DNA from: Hominimerdicola alba
Lineage (GTDB): Bacteria > Bacillota > Clostridia > Oscillospirales > Ruminococcaceae
Reading direction: 5' to 3'
Assembly: GCF_900112155.1 (NCBI RefSeq)
Contig: NZ_FOKQ01000015.1
Span: forward strand, 27,107 to 91,106
Length of the DNA stretch: 64,000 nucleotides
The position numbers were made by a program, and so were the translations under genes. Below, in pieces: positions 9,998-18,440 of the stretch. The notes beneath the pieces are model-generated. The model was not told where the DNA came from and ran no database searches. It saw nothing but the letters and a program-made list of their open reading frames with translations. The stretch's first letter is position 1; each line of letters begins with the position of its first letter.

Positions 9998-10930
9998 CTA
10001 ACTGTCATCCGAGGGGAAAAGGATTATCCCGCCCCGTTCTTCGTCAAGCTCCACCCTGACCTTGCCGCCGCCCTTTATTCCCAGCGACTGCATATAGTCC
10101 TTAGGAAGCTGTAATCTGCCCGATCTGTCCAGCACAGCCAGCTCCTCGTGTGTAGCTTCTTCCTCTGTGATGACCTCGCCCATCTCGTCAAGGTCTTCCC
10201 TGTACGATCTTTTCCTGATTATCTCCGAGCTCGTCCTGCCGTCCCTTATCGCCACAACTCTGTCGATATGGTCAGCCAGCTTCAGGTCGTGGGTGACTAT
10301 CACCACCGTGACCCCCTCGCTTCTGTTCAGCTCCTTGAATATATCAAGTATCATCGCCGAGGTCTTTGTATCAACCGAACCCGTAGGTTCGTCAGCCAGC
10401 AGAAGTTTCGGGTCGTTCGCCATAGCTATGGCAATAGCCACCCTCTGCTGTTCGCCGCCCGACATCTGATCGAGCCTGCTGTTCTTTCGCTTTTCGAGCC
10501 CTACCTTTTTAAGAAGCTCCAGCGCTCTTTCCCGCCTGTTCTTTCTGCCTTTAAGCAGCATGGGAAGTTCCACATTCTGCACCGCAGTAAGGTAAGGCAC
10601 AAGGTTTCTCGCATTGTTCTGCCACACAAAGCCCACGGTGTCCCGCTTGTACTCCATGTAGTCCTTATCCGTGAATTTCAGCAGATTCTTGCCGTCCACC
10701 GTCAGGCTCCCCGCCGAGGGTCTGTCAAGTCCACCAAGCATATTCAGCAGCGTTGATTTTCCGCTGCCCGAATTGCCCACGATAGCCATGAGCTCTCCCT
10801 TTTTCACATCAAGGTCAAGCCCCTGCAGAGCCACTGCTTCCACATCGGATGTTTTATAGATTTTTACAAGATTCTCACATCTTATCATGTACTCATCATC
10901 GGCTGACTTTATAATAGTATCATCACTCAA
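9998..10930 (-). CDS. LolD/MacB-type ABC ATPase with C-terminal AbrB-like domain
   Basis: A 310-residue protein. Residues ~15-240 form a complete ABC ATPase: Walker A GNSGSGKST, signature MSGGEQQRVAIA, Walker B LLLADEPTGS and the H-loop VTHDL. The core most resembles LolD/MacB/FtsE-type ATPases rather than MalK and has no TOBE domain. After a charged linker, the last ~50 residues (VLDRSGRLQLPKDYMQSLGI, then KVRVELDEERGGIILF) closely match the SpoVT/AbrB swapped-hairpin pattern, normally a DNA-binding or dimerisation fold. It overlaps the upstream ATPase gene by eight bases. Downstream is a 128-base gap, without a visible terminator, to the solute-binding gene. No FtsX-like permease is seen nearby, so its membrane partner is unknown. 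Confidence 0.85.
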   Translation of the reverse strand: MSDDTIIKSADDEYMIRCENLVKIYKTSDVEAVALQGLDLDVKKGELMAIVGNSGSGKSTLLNMLGGLDRPSAGSLTVDGKNLLKFTDKDYMEYKRDTVGFVWQNNARNLVPYLTAVQNVELPMLLKGRKNRRERALELLKKVGLEKRKNSRLDQMSGGEQQRVAIAIAMANDPKLLLADEPTGSVDTKTSAMILDIFKELNRSEGVTVVIVTHDLKLADHIDRVVAIRDGRTSSEIIRKRSYREDLDEMGEVITEEEATHEELAVLDRSGRLQLPKDYMQSLGIKGGGKVRVELDEERGGIILFPSDDS

Positions 10931-11600
10931 CTATCTCACCGTCCTCCAATGTATACACCTTATCTGCCACATCCATCATGCTGGGGTCGTGGGTAGTCAT
11001 GATGATAGTCATATTCTGCTTGGCCACAAGCTCCTTGAAAAGCTTGACGATATGCAGAGCGGTATTTGTATCCAGCTCCGCAGTTGGCTCATCGGCGAAT
11101 ATCAGCCGAGGTTCGTGGGCTATCGCCCTTGCTATGGCGACTCTCTGCTGTTCGCCGCCCGACATCTCGCCCGGTCTGTGACCCATTCTCTTATCCAGCC
11201 CAACCGCAGCAAGACATTCTTTTGTGCGGGCGTCCCGCTTGTCATAAGGGTATTTTGCCAGCCTCAGCCCGAAGCTGACATTTTCAAATGCGGTCATCCC
11301 CGACATCAGTGCCACCGACTGAAAAACGAAAGCCATATCATGCCGCCTGAGGTCGTCTCTTGCGCCCTCCGAAAGCCTTGTGATATCCTTTCCGTCGAAC
11401 AGCACCTTGCCTTTGGTAGGTCGGTCAAGAGCCCCGAGAATATTTATAAGCGTAGTCTTACCGCTTCCCGAGCGTCCTCTCAGCACGGTGAGCTTGCCCT
11501 TTTCTATCTCGATGTTGACATTTTTCAATGCAGAAACTATGCTGCCGTCGCCGATCTTGAAGTCACGGTAAAGCTCCTCTGTTCTGAGTATAACGTCCAT
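10923..11600 (-). CDS. LolD/MacB-type ABC ATPase
   Basis: A 225-residue stand-alone ATPase. ATG 11600 is chosen because GGGAGGAAG lies just upstream; an in-frame start at 11639 has no such site. Motifs are Walker A GRSGSGKTT, signature MSGGEQQRVAIARAIA, Walker B RLIFADEPTAE and the H-loop TTHDPSM. The closest general family is LolD/MacB/SalX (macrolide, lipoprotein or peptide exporters). It is the first gene of the long minus-strand operon and overlaps the second ATPase by eight bases, so the two probably form a heterodimer. Whether they energise the importer permeases downstream or an FtsX-type permease encoded elsewhere cannot be told. Confidence 0.9.
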   Translation of the reverse strand: MDVILRTEELYRDFKIGDGSIVSALKNVNIEIEKGKLTVLRGRSGSGKTTLINILGALDRPTKGKVLFDGKDITRLSEGARDDLRRHDMAFVFQSVALMSGMTAFENVSFGLRLAKYPYDKRDARTKECLAAVGLDKRMGHRPGEMSGGEQQRVAIARAIAHEPRLIFADEPTAELDTNTALHIVKLFKELVAKQNMTIIMTTHDPSMMDVADKVYTLEDGEIVE

Positions 11601-11807
11601 GGGGCTCTTCCTCCCTTCAGCAGCTGTTGTACAGATCAATTATTGTTGTTGATTTGTGCAATTTTCACATCTTGTGATATATTAATTTTTGTCCATACAA
11701 CATACAGTATTTGCTGTACAATGTGTTCAAAAATATAAGTTAAGTGAAGTGCACTATGCCACATGATTTATCAAAATTAGCCAAAATAGCATACTTTGCT
11801 ATCATTT

Positions 11808-11836
11808 ATTATAACAATTAACCGACAATTTGTCAA
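11808..11836 (-). promoter_or_regulatory. Consensus sigma-A promoter of the ABC/importer operon
   Basis: On the minus strand, TTGACA (11836-11831) is followed by a 17-base spacer and TATAAT (11813-11808), a perfect consensus. The start point would be near 11801, giving a ~200-nt leader before the ATG at 11600. The surrounding gap 11601-12090 is very A+T rich and holds nothing else I can support. Confidence 0.85.
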
Positions 11837-12090
11837 GCGCCAGAAAACGTTTACGCAACCTTAAATTTAAGCTATAACTGCGCTTTCGCCCTACTGCACA
11901 ATAGCAAGTCGCAATTTTTATGCAATTTGCAGTATTCTTTCGCAATTTTTGCATTGTTGTAACGTTTTCATATTTGCAATTCACAATATATTTCCAAAAA
12001 TCTTTGTGTAAAATCACAACAAGTTTTCAAACTCTGTTATGCACAAAATAATTATGTTAATTTAGTTAAAATTTCATAAATTCAAATACA

Positions 12091-12123
12091 CAAAAAACCG
12101 GGCTGCCTATCCGACAGCCCGGT
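12091..12123 (-). terminator. Intrinsic terminator after the LRR-dockerin gene
   Basis: A perfect 9-bp stem (ACCGGGCTG at 12097-12105 with CAGCCCGGT at 12115-12123) is followed, on the minus strand, by a run of six T. It lies 30 bases past the stop of the LRR-dockerin gene. Confidence 0.88.
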
Positions 12124-12152
12124 TCGTGCTTATTACACAGTTTTATGCGTTA

Positions 12153-13403
12153 TCAAAGCTTTTTCTTGCCCTTGATAGCCGCAGCCAGAATGGTGATATC
12201 AGTAACATTTACTTTTCCATCCCCGTTGACATCTGCCTTTGAGGTGTTGCTGAGTTTTCTTTTGCCCTTAACATGGGCAGCTAGACGTGTAAGATCGGTA
12301 ACGTTGACCTTACCGTCTCCGTTAACATCTCCCCTGGCAGTACCGGTGGAAGCTATGACCTCATAAGCCAGACCATTTTCCTTGGCATATGCCTCAGCAG
12401 CAGAACCGCTGTATACTCTCATCTTGAAGCCCTTTATCTTGCCGTTACCGTAAAAGCCCAGAGCGCCGTAACTGATCTTTGTAACGCTTTTCGGGATATT
12501 AACAGTACCCATAGCCACACAGCCGTAGAATGCATCATACCAGATAGTCTGCAGACCATCGGGCAACTTTACGTTTGTAAGACACTCACAGCCGCGGAAA
12601 GCATCGAGACCTATCTCTTTCAGCTTTGAAGGGAACTTTACACTTGCAAGACCAACACAATCAATGAAGGTATTGGATTCTATCGAGGTAATACCGTCAG
12701 GCAGAGAAATGCTCTTCAGTCTGCCGCAGTAGTAAAAAGCATTAGCGCCAATGAAAGTAAGGGTACTCGGCAGAGATATGCTCTCCAGAGATTTGCACCT
12801 TGCAAATGCATGAACGCCAAGCTTTGTAACGCCGTAAGGCACCGTAACAGACCTTAGGGAACCGCACTCGTCAAAAGCATAGTCGGGTATCACTTTAAGA
12901 CCGCTGCTTATCGTGAGGTTGCTGAGGGATGTACATCCGCCGAAAGCATTGCTTCCCAGTGAAGTAACGCTGTTAGGCATAGCTATAGCAGTCAGTGACA
13001 CACAATTCTCGAAAGCCTCATCTTGTATCTCTTTCAGACCGTTGGGCAGGTTTATGCTCTTCAGATTGCCGCAATTGAAAAATGCACAGGTACCTATGCT
13101 CTTTATCGTGGATGGCAGAGTAACACTCATTATAGAATGATTGCCGTCAAAGGCTTCCTCGCCTATGCTGACTACAGTCTTGCCGCCTATGTTGGAAGGC
13201 ACCGAAACACTTGAAGCTCCACCATTATACATGGTTATCTCAATGGTGTTGTCGCCGAATACTATGTATTCGTAATCACCATAGGTCTGTGCCGCGCTTG
13301 CAGTGATAGCCGTATCAAAAGCTATCGGAGCTGTGGTACAAACCGTACCGCTGAACACCATCATCAGCGCACAGAGTCCTGTTGCTGCTTTTTTCATTTT
13401 CAT
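12153..13403 (-). CDS. Secreted BspA-type leucine-rich repeat protein with C-terminal dockerin
   Basis: A 416-residue secreted protein. The signal peptide is followed by FDTAITASAAQ, a phrase that recurs in the dockerin protein at 50942-52348. Residues ~70-330 carry about eleven LRR_5/BspA repeats of ~23 residues with the pattern IGxxAFxxCxxLxSIxLPxxL. The last ~60 residues are a type I dockerin with two Ca-binding loops, GDVNGDGKVNVTDLTRLAAH and ADVNGDGKVNVTDITILAAA. The dockerin should dock to a cohesin, while the LRR array may bind proteins or surfaces. It is a single-gene unit with its own promoter (13477-13505) and terminator. There is no catalytic domain. Confidence 0.92.
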   Translation of the reverse strand: MKMKKAATGLCALMMVFSGTVCTTAPIAFDTAITASAAQTYGDYEYIVFGDNTIEITMYNGGASSVSVPSNIGGKTVVSIGEEAFDGNHSIMSVTLPSTIKSIGTCAFFNCGNLKSINLPNGLKEIQDEAFENCVSLTAIAMPNSVTSLGSNAFGGCTSLSNLTISSGLKVIPDYAFDECGSLRSVTVPYGVTKLGVHAFARCKSLESISLPSTLTFIGANAFYYCGRLKSISLPDGITSIESNTFIDCVGLASVKFPSKLKEIGLDAFRGCECLTNVKLPDGLQTIWYDAFYGCVAMGTVNIPKSVTKISYGALGFYGNGKIKGFKMRVYSGSAAEAYAKENGLAYEVIASTGTARGDVNGDGKVNVTDLTRLAAHVKGKRKLSNTSKADVNGDGKVNVTDITILAAAIKGKKKL

Positions 13404-13476
13404 AAAACCACTCTCTTTCCTTTTCTCAGTTATAATTTTTATGCCTTACAGATATTCAATTGTAATAACATTTAAC

Positions 13477-13505
13477 ATTATACCCCATTTAATTGCCAAA
13501 ATCAA
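13477..13505 (-). promoter_or_regulatory. Promoter of the LRR-dockerin gene
   Basis: Minus strand TTGATT (13505-13500), 17-base spacer, TATAAT (13482-13477), giving a leader of about 65 nt before the ATG at 13403. Confidence 0.7.
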
Positions 13506-13518
13506 GTAGATAATTGCG

Positions 13519-13554
13519 AAAAAAAGCCGAGCTATGGCAAGATAAGCTCGGCTT
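13519..13554 (-). terminator. Intrinsic terminator after the second dockerin gene
   Basis: A perfect 10-bp stem (AAGCCGAGCT at 13524-13533 with AGCTCGGCTT at 13545-13554) continues, on the minus strand, into a run of T. It lies 15 bases past the stop of the gene at 13570-15048. Confidence 0.88.
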
Positions 13555-13569
13555 GTGCAATCTGAATAT

Positions 13570-15048
13570 TTATACTATAAGTTTTTTGCCTTTTACGTGC
13601 GCCGCTATTCTGGTGAGGTCGGTAACATTGATCTTTCCGTTGCCGTCAATATCGGCGAGAGCCTGCTGTTCTTCGGTAAGCAGCTTTTTGCCCTTTATGT
13701 GAGCAGCAACTTTGGTAATATCGGTAACTGCGATCTTTCCGTCACCTGTTACATCGCCCTTAACGCCGATCGGCTTGATCTTAACTACTTTTGCAAAAGT
13801 CTTTCCGTCACTCTCGTAAACATTTCCTCTGTCACTTATGATTGCAATTTCGGGAGTAACTATCTTGCAGTTTTTCAGAACAATGCCGTAGTTAAATTCC
13901 GAAATCGCACGATCTGAACTATTGATATTCAAAGCGGAATTTATAATAATGAGCTTCTCAAAGCCCTTGTCAACTTCCGGACCTTCCAATGCACAAGGCG
14001 CTACGATATCAATATTAGCATTCTTGATGGTGAGCGTGGAATCATACCGGTCTTTTATACCTACTGATACTGCATCTATAGTCAGTTTACCCTTGCCTGT
14101 GATCGTAGTATCCTCGTCGATCTCAAATGTCTTGCCATAATTATTTGAACTACTGCTGTTCCTAACTGTAGTATCATCGGCAACATTGATAGTCAGCCCC
14201 TCAACATCTGTGTTATTGATGTAGCTATAAGTACCGCCTTTAAGGGTAAGTGTCTTGGTATCAGCGTCATAGGTTACCTTGCCGTCACCCATAACGTCCG
14301 AGCTGTTCACATTGGTCACAGGAACATCATCAATTTCAATACCGTATTTATCAACGGGCGAGATAAGTACCTCCTGCGCAGCGTTACTGCTGCTTGTACA
14401 GATATAGTGTGCGGCAGTATATCCGCCCACAGGGTTCTCAATGCAGCTGTCTTTGAGAACTATATTTTTATAGCTCACTGCAGGTTCATTAGACGATTTT
14501 ACATCTAATCTGGAATGATTTATCACGATGGTGTTTTCACTATCATCTAAGCTTGCCGATCCCCAGCCGACACCAACATACTTTGAATTCACAGATACAT
14601 CAGCATCTACGAATTTCAAAGTTTTATTGCACCGCAGTGCTACATCGTAAAGATTATCATATTCAACATGAAGATGACCGCTGCCGGTAATGGTAGTATC
14701 TTCGTTCAGTCTGATATTACCATTTATGTTAGAATCCGTTTTGACCTCTATTGTCAGATTGTTGATATCACTGGATATAGCTTGTTTATTTCTGAGTGCA
14801 TCGATATATTTTCCGGTAAAATCACCGCTGATGGTCAGCTTATTATCGCTTGGCGAATACTTGAACACTCCGTTGTTAAGAATGTCATTGTAGTTTTTAT
14901 TGGTCACCTGCACATCTCCGATATACAGTGAATAATGCACTGTATAATCCTGCGCGTTGGCTGTGATAACTCCCATACCTGAAAAAGCCGTCACACCCAT
15001 AATGAGCGCTGTTGTTGCCGATAAGAATCGTTTTTTGAGCTTTTGCAT
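13570..15048 (-). CDS. Secreted beta-rich protein with C-terminal dockerin
   Basis: A 492-residue protein with a signal peptide (FLSATTALIMGVTAFSGMGVITANA). The body contains two similar halves, each opening with a VTNxNxxDI motif (VQVTNKNYNDILNNGVFKYS; VPVTNVNSSDVMGDGKVTYD), then a KLTI/TLTLKG strand and repeated ITGSGHLHV / ITGKGKLTI strands. This resembles the right-handed beta-helix 'carbohydrate-binding domain' proteins of Clostridia, but no catalytic residues are evident. The C-terminal ~60 residues are a type I dockerin (GDVTGDGKIAVTDITKVAAH; ADIDGNGKINVTDLTRIAAH). It is monocistronic, with promoter and terminator visible. A non-catalytic dockerin protein is likely structural or adhesive in a cellulosome-like assembly. 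Confidence 0.85.
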   Translation of the reverse strand: MQKLKKRFLSATTALIMGVTAFSGMGVITANAQDYTVHYSLYIGDVQVTNKNYNDILNNGVFKYSPSDNKLTISGDFTGKYIDALRNKQAISSDINNLTIEVKTDSNINGNIRLNEDTTITGSGHLHVEYDNLYDVALRCNKTLKFVDADVSVNSKYVGVGWGSASLDDSENTIVINHSRLDVKSSNEPAVSYKNIVLKDSCIENPVGGYTAAHYICTSSSNAAQEVLISPVDKYGIEIDDVPVTNVNSSDVMGDGKVTYDADTKTLTLKGGTYSYINNTDVEGLTINVADDTTVRNSSSSNNYGKTFEIDEDTTITGKGKLTIDAVSVGIKDRYDSTLTIKNANIDIVAPCALEGPEVDKGFEKLIIINSALNINSSDRAISEFNYGIVLKNCKIVTPEIAIISDRGNVYESDGKTFAKVVKIKPIGVKGDVTGDGKIAVTDITKVAAHIKGKKLLTEEQQALADIDGNGKINVTDLTRIAAHVKGKKLIV

Positions 15049-15097
15049 AATTCTACCTCCTTAGTATATTGATATGTGGCAATACCGCCATACTCAC

Positions 15098-15126
15098 ATT
15101 ATACAGCAAAAGCCGTTAAGAGTCAA
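15098..15126 (-). promoter_or_regulatory. Promoter of the second dockerin gene
   Basis: Minus strand TTGACT (15126-15121), 17-base spacer, TATAAT (15103-15098). The start point falls near 15091, ~43 nt before the ATG at 15048. Confidence 0.78.
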
Positions 15127-15228
15127 CAAAAATCCCCCGCAGACTGTACCCCTCTAAGCAAACTATAGCTATCTTTCAAGCTTTCAGGCGGGCAAAGATA
15201 TAACCCATTCGGACGGGTGCAAAAGGTC

Positions 15229-15257
15229 TTTACTTTTGGCAAAAGATGTGCTATAAT
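15229..15257 (+). promoter_or_regulatory. Promoter of the kinase-trmL-array operon
   Basis: Plus strand TTTACT (15229-15234), 17-base spacer, TATAAT (15252-15257), 39 bases before the ATG at 15296. No terminator is visible until 23155, so this promoter may serve the kinase, trmL, the paralog array and degV. Confidence 0.7.
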
Positions 15258-15295
15258 GATTTGAAATAATATTTATATAAAGAGGGATCAGTAAA

Positions 15296-16156
15296 ATGAA
15301 TGGCTGCAAAAGAGTTGCCGCAATACAGGATCTGTCAGGTCTGGGAAGATGTTCGCTGACAGTTATAATACCCACCCTTTCCGCGATGGGTGTGCAGGTC
15401 TGCCCTGTCCCGACGGCGGTACTTTCTGCACATACGGGTTACAGTGAATTCGTTATCCGCGATCTCACGGATTTCATTCACCCCGCACTGGAGCACTACA
15501 AGCGCATGGATACACATTTCGACTGCATTTACAGCGGTTTTCTTGCATCGGCAGAACAGATAGACCACTGTCTTGAATTCTTCGCCGCATACCCCGATGC
15601 ACTTAAAGTTGTGGATCCTGTTATGGGCGACGACGGCAAAAGCTATGCTACATATACAGGGGAACTCTGCAAGCGCATGAGCGAACTTGTTGCCGTAGCT
15701 GATATAATCACTCCCAACATAACCGAAGCTGCTATACTTTTGGGTGAGGAGTACCCATCCATGCCCCTTGGCAGCAGCGATGCACGCTCATGGCTGGTAA
15801 GGCTCTCCGAGCAGGGCGCGAGGATAGTTGTCATCACCAGCGTGAACCTTGCAGGCGGCGGTATGCACACCATCGGCTATGACAGGGATACCAACAGTTT
15901 CTGGAAGATACGCAACGACTATGTCCGCGGTGCGCACTATTCGGGGACAGGCGATATCTTCGCCAGCGTGCTGATAGGTTCGCTGCTGAAAGGCGACAGT
16001 CTCCCCATCGCCATGAACAGAGCCACCGCATTCGCCGAGCTGAATGTCAAGGTTACATACAGCTATCAGCAGCCCTGGACAGAGGGTCTTATGCTGGAAA
16101 GTCAGCTCCCCTGGCTGACAAGCTACCAGCAGCTTGATGGGTATTCGGTACTATGA
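15296..16156 (+). CDS. Pyridoxamine/pyridoxal kinase (PdxY/PdxK-like)
   Basis: A 286-residue ribokinase-fold kinase that phosphorylates B6 vitamers to feed pyridoxal phosphate salvage in the cytoplasm. The N terminus AAIQDLSGLGRCSLTVIIP, the SAHTGYS motif, VVDPVMGDDGKSY, the ITPNITEAAILLG segment and the catalytic GTGDIFAS near the C terminus are all present. The length is normal for PdxY/PdxK. PdxK and PdxY cannot be separated by eye, so no symbol is given. It is preceded by its own promoter. Its stop codon overlaps the ATG of trmL by four bases, so the two are co-translated. Confidence 0.9.
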   Translation: MNGCKRVAAIQDLSGLGRCSLTVIIPTLSAMGVQVCPVPTAVLSAHTGYSEFVIRDLTDFIHPALEHYKRMDTHFDCIYSGFLASAEQIDHCLEFFAAYPDALKVVDPVMGDDGKSYATYTGELCKRMSELVAVADIITPNITEAAILLGEEYPSMPLGSSDARSWLVRLSEQGARIVVITSVNLAGGGMHTIGYDRDTNSFWKIRNDYVRGAHYSGTGDIFASVLIGSLLKGDSLPIAMNRATAFAELNVKVTYSYQQPWTEGLMLESQLPWLTSYQQLDGYSVL

Positions 16157-16719
16157 GCAATACAGAGTATTTAAACAGCCCGAAGACTGAGAGTCAGTGT
16201 GAGAAAGAAAATAAAAATACGCACCGACTGAACATCGTCCTCGTTGAGCCCCGTATCCCCCAGAACACAGGAAATATATCCCGAACCTGTGCCGTAACAG
16301 GCGCAGCACTCCACATGGTCAGACCTTTCGGCTTCGAGATAGATGACAAAAAGCTGAAACGTGCAGGTCTTGATTACTGGGACAAACTGGATATATACTA
16401 TTATAATAATATAGACGAATTCTTTGAAAAGAACGATGGCGCATACTTCTTTTTCACCACCAAGGGCAGGCAGGTACATTCCGAAGCCCGCTACCCCGAG
16501 GACAAGCCCGTATACATAATATTCGGCAGAGAAGACGCAGGGCTTCCCGAAGAACTGCTTTACGCCCACCCCGATGAATGTGTGCGCATACCAATGAGGA
16601 ATACCCTCCGAAGCCTGAACCTGTCAAATTCCGTGGCAATAGCGACCTATGAGGTGCTCCGCCAATGGGATTACCCGGACCTCGGCAGAGAGGGCAAACT
16701 TACAAAATATACATGGTGA
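16153..16719 (+). CDS. trmL: tRNA (cytidine(34)-2'-O)-methyltransferase TrmL
   Basis: A 188-residue SPOUT methyltransferase that 2'-O-methylates the wobble nucleotide of tRNA-Leu isoacceptors using S-adenosylmethionine. Diagnostic motifs are LVEPRIPQNTGNISRTC near the N terminus, IIFGREDAGLPEELL and RIPMRNTLRSLNLSNSVAIA, which forms the SAM-binding trefoil knot. The first ~25 residues are a non-conserved polar extension; the true start could be a later codon, but the ATG overlapping the kinase stop favours this one. The 3' end (ACATGGTGA and the following bases) is copied again at 18400-18416 inside the paralog array. Confidence 0.95.
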   Translation: MSNTEYLNSPKTESQCEKENKNTHRLNIVLVEPRIPQNTGNISRTCAVTGAALHMVRPFGFEIDDKKLKRAGLDYWDKLDIYYYNNIDEFFEKNDGAYFFFTTKGRQVHSEARYPEDKPVYIIFGREDAGLPEELLYAHPDECVRIPMRNTLRSLNLSNSVAIATYEVLRQWDYPDLGREGKLTKYTW

Positions 16720-16756
16720 CAGATAAGATATAAACACCATGAAGGAGGATAACAAA

Positions 16757-17275
16757 ATGAAAATCAAATATACATACAGAAGCAATTTTCTTAAGTCCGC
16801 TATGTTTTTGGGAACAATAGGTATGATATTTTTTCATATAAATTGTTTAAACATAAAAAATCCGGTATCAGAAGCAGTAATATATATAATGTATTTTTTA
16901 CCCTTGGTTATATTTGCTTTTTTCATTATACTATTAAGCTATATGCCTGTAACGATGGTTGCAGATGAAAACGCACTGAACGTCAAGGTGCTTTTTCGGA
17001 AAACCGCTATAAGATATTCCGATATTGAAAGTATAAGTTTAGTTCGCGAATTCAGAAAGCCGGAACTCCGCGGCGAACAAAACCATTATAATGAGATACT
17101 GACAATAACCGATATCAATAAAAAGAAATATGTCTATTACAAAAAAATCGATCTGGATCAGGACGAGATAGCAATGAACCCTGCCGATCTGACAGTACAG
17201 TTTGAGAACAGCACGTTTTCACAGCTGAAACGCTACATCGAGGAACGCATCCCGATCATGCAGGCTGAAATATAA
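16757..17275 (+). CDS. Two-TM PH-like membrane protein, array module 1 (type A)
   Basis: A 172-residue member of the tandem family. An ATG at 16739 is in frame, but it overlaps AAGGAGG, which sits seven bases before ATG 16757, so the later start is right. The layout is a short cytoplasmic tail (MKIKYTYRSNF), two membrane helices (~11-30 and ~39-62), then a soluble domain of ~105 residues (ADENALNVKVLFRKTAIRYS opening, FENSTFSQLKRYIEERIPIM closing). The soluble part resembles bacterial PH (DUF304/YdbT-type) domains by pattern, but no search was possible. It lies 37 bases after trmL. Function unknown. Confidence 0.75.
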   Translation: MKIKYTYRSNFLKSAMFLGTIGMIFFHINCLNIKNPVSEAVIYIMYFLPLVIFAFFIILLSYMPVTMVADENALNVKVLFRKTAIRYSDIESISLVREFRKPELRGEQNHYNEILTITDINKKKYVYYKKIDLDQDEIAMNPADLTVQFENSTFSQLKRYIEERIPIMQAEI

Positions 17276-17298
17276 CTGACCTCAAAAAGGACAAAAAA

Positions 17299-18390
17299 AT
17301 GAAAGGAAAATACCAATACAGCACCGTAAAAGATACAACCACCCCGGAAGCTTTGATATTGTTCGCCGGGCTGGGACTGATGATATATTTATGCGCGAAC
17401 CATTCCGATCTTGAAAGACTAACATTCTGGATACTAACTTTTATATGTGTCTCAGTGCTTGGCTGCTGGATCGGACGTTTCATATTCCCTATGCGCGTTG
17501 CCGCTGATGACTATGCTGTCACATTCAGCAGGATATTCAGAAAGAAGATACCCTATTCTTCAATAAAAAGCATCGACCTGCGCACCGAAAAAAGAACATA
17601 CAAAACCAAATCGGGAAACAGAACAGTCCGACATACGACCACTACCGAGATAATAACTTTCCACTGTGAAAAAGGCGACCATTCATTCGCAAGCGAATTA
17701 GAGTCATCGCAAAAAAGTCTCGCATGGGTAAATAATTCAACGATCGTCTCCCCCGATGACATGACATACAGCCCTTTTTCACGGCTGAAAGTCTACATCG
17801 AAGACAAGATAATGAAAGACAGCCGAAGTATACCCGATACTGACCCCAAAAAAGAACAAAAGAAAATGAAAGGAAAATACGAATATGACTCCACCAAAAA
17901 AGTAAGTACCCTGAACGATATATTAATGATCAGCGGGATAATAATACTTATATTTGCACTGTTAAACTATGGTGATCTTGAAGATCAGGGTTTCTGGTTA
18001 TTGATTTCTATAGCGGGCTCCGCGCTGATCTTCTGGGGCGCACGTACCTTAGTCCCTATGCACTTCACCACCGATGACAACTCTGTCACATTTTACAGAT
18101 TCTTCAGGAAGAAGATAGCGTATTCTTCCATAAAAAGCATAGATCTGCGCAGAGAAAAAAAGCCATACAATGCCGACGAAGTCCGTGCGTTTGACATAAA
18201 GACATATTATATTGAGATACTGACTTTCCACTGTGAAAACGGCGATCATTCATTTGCCTGCAAATCAGAACCATCGCAAAAAACTATTACGTGTTCAAAC
18301 AATTCCGAGATCGTGTCCCCCGATGACACAACATACAGCCTTTTTTCACGGCTGAAAATATACATAGAAGACATAAAAAAGAAAAGCTGA
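17299..18390 (+). CDS. Fused double PH-like membrane protein, array modules 2-3 (type B-B)
   Basis: A 363-residue protein made of two complete type B modules in one frame. Module one runs from MKGKYQYSTVKD to YIEDKIMKD. A polar linker (SRSIPDTDPKKEQKK) leads into module two, which begins MKGKYEYDSTKK at base 17866, exactly 189 codons in. Each module has two membrane helices and a soluble PH-like domain containing a RIFRKKIPYSSIKSIDLR-type motif. The second ATG has no Shine-Dalgarno sequence in front of it, so a single four-TM product is most likely, arising by loss of a stop codon between tandem genes. Type B is recognised by KSIDLR and the ITFHCE/DxGDHSFA segment. Confidence 0.75.
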   Translation: MKGKYQYSTVKDTTTPEALILFAGLGLMIYLCANHSDLERLTFWILTFICVSVLGCWIGRFIFPMRVAADDYAVTFSRIFRKKIPYSSIKSIDLRTEKRTYKTKSGNRTVRHTTTTEIITFHCEKGDHSFASELESSQKSLAWVNNSTIVSPDDMTYSPFSRLKVYIEDKIMKDSRSIPDTDPKKEQKKMKGKYEYDSTKKVSTLNDILMISGIIILIFALLNYGDLEDQGFWLLISIAGSALIFWGARTLVPMHFTTDDNSVTFYRFFRKKIAYSSIKSIDLRREKKPYNADEVRAFDIKTYYIEILTFHCENGDHSFACKSEPSQKTITCSNNSEIVSPDDTTYSLFSRLKIYIEDIKKKS

Positions 18391-18440
18391 CAAAACATAC
18401 ATGGTGACAGATATAAAATACCATGAAGGAGGATAACAAA

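Noticed and set aside
16739..16757. Upstream ATG codons at 16739 and 18423 as starts of array genes
   Set aside because: They overlap the AAGGAGG ribosome binding sites of the later ATGs, which also give the family's standard N terminus.
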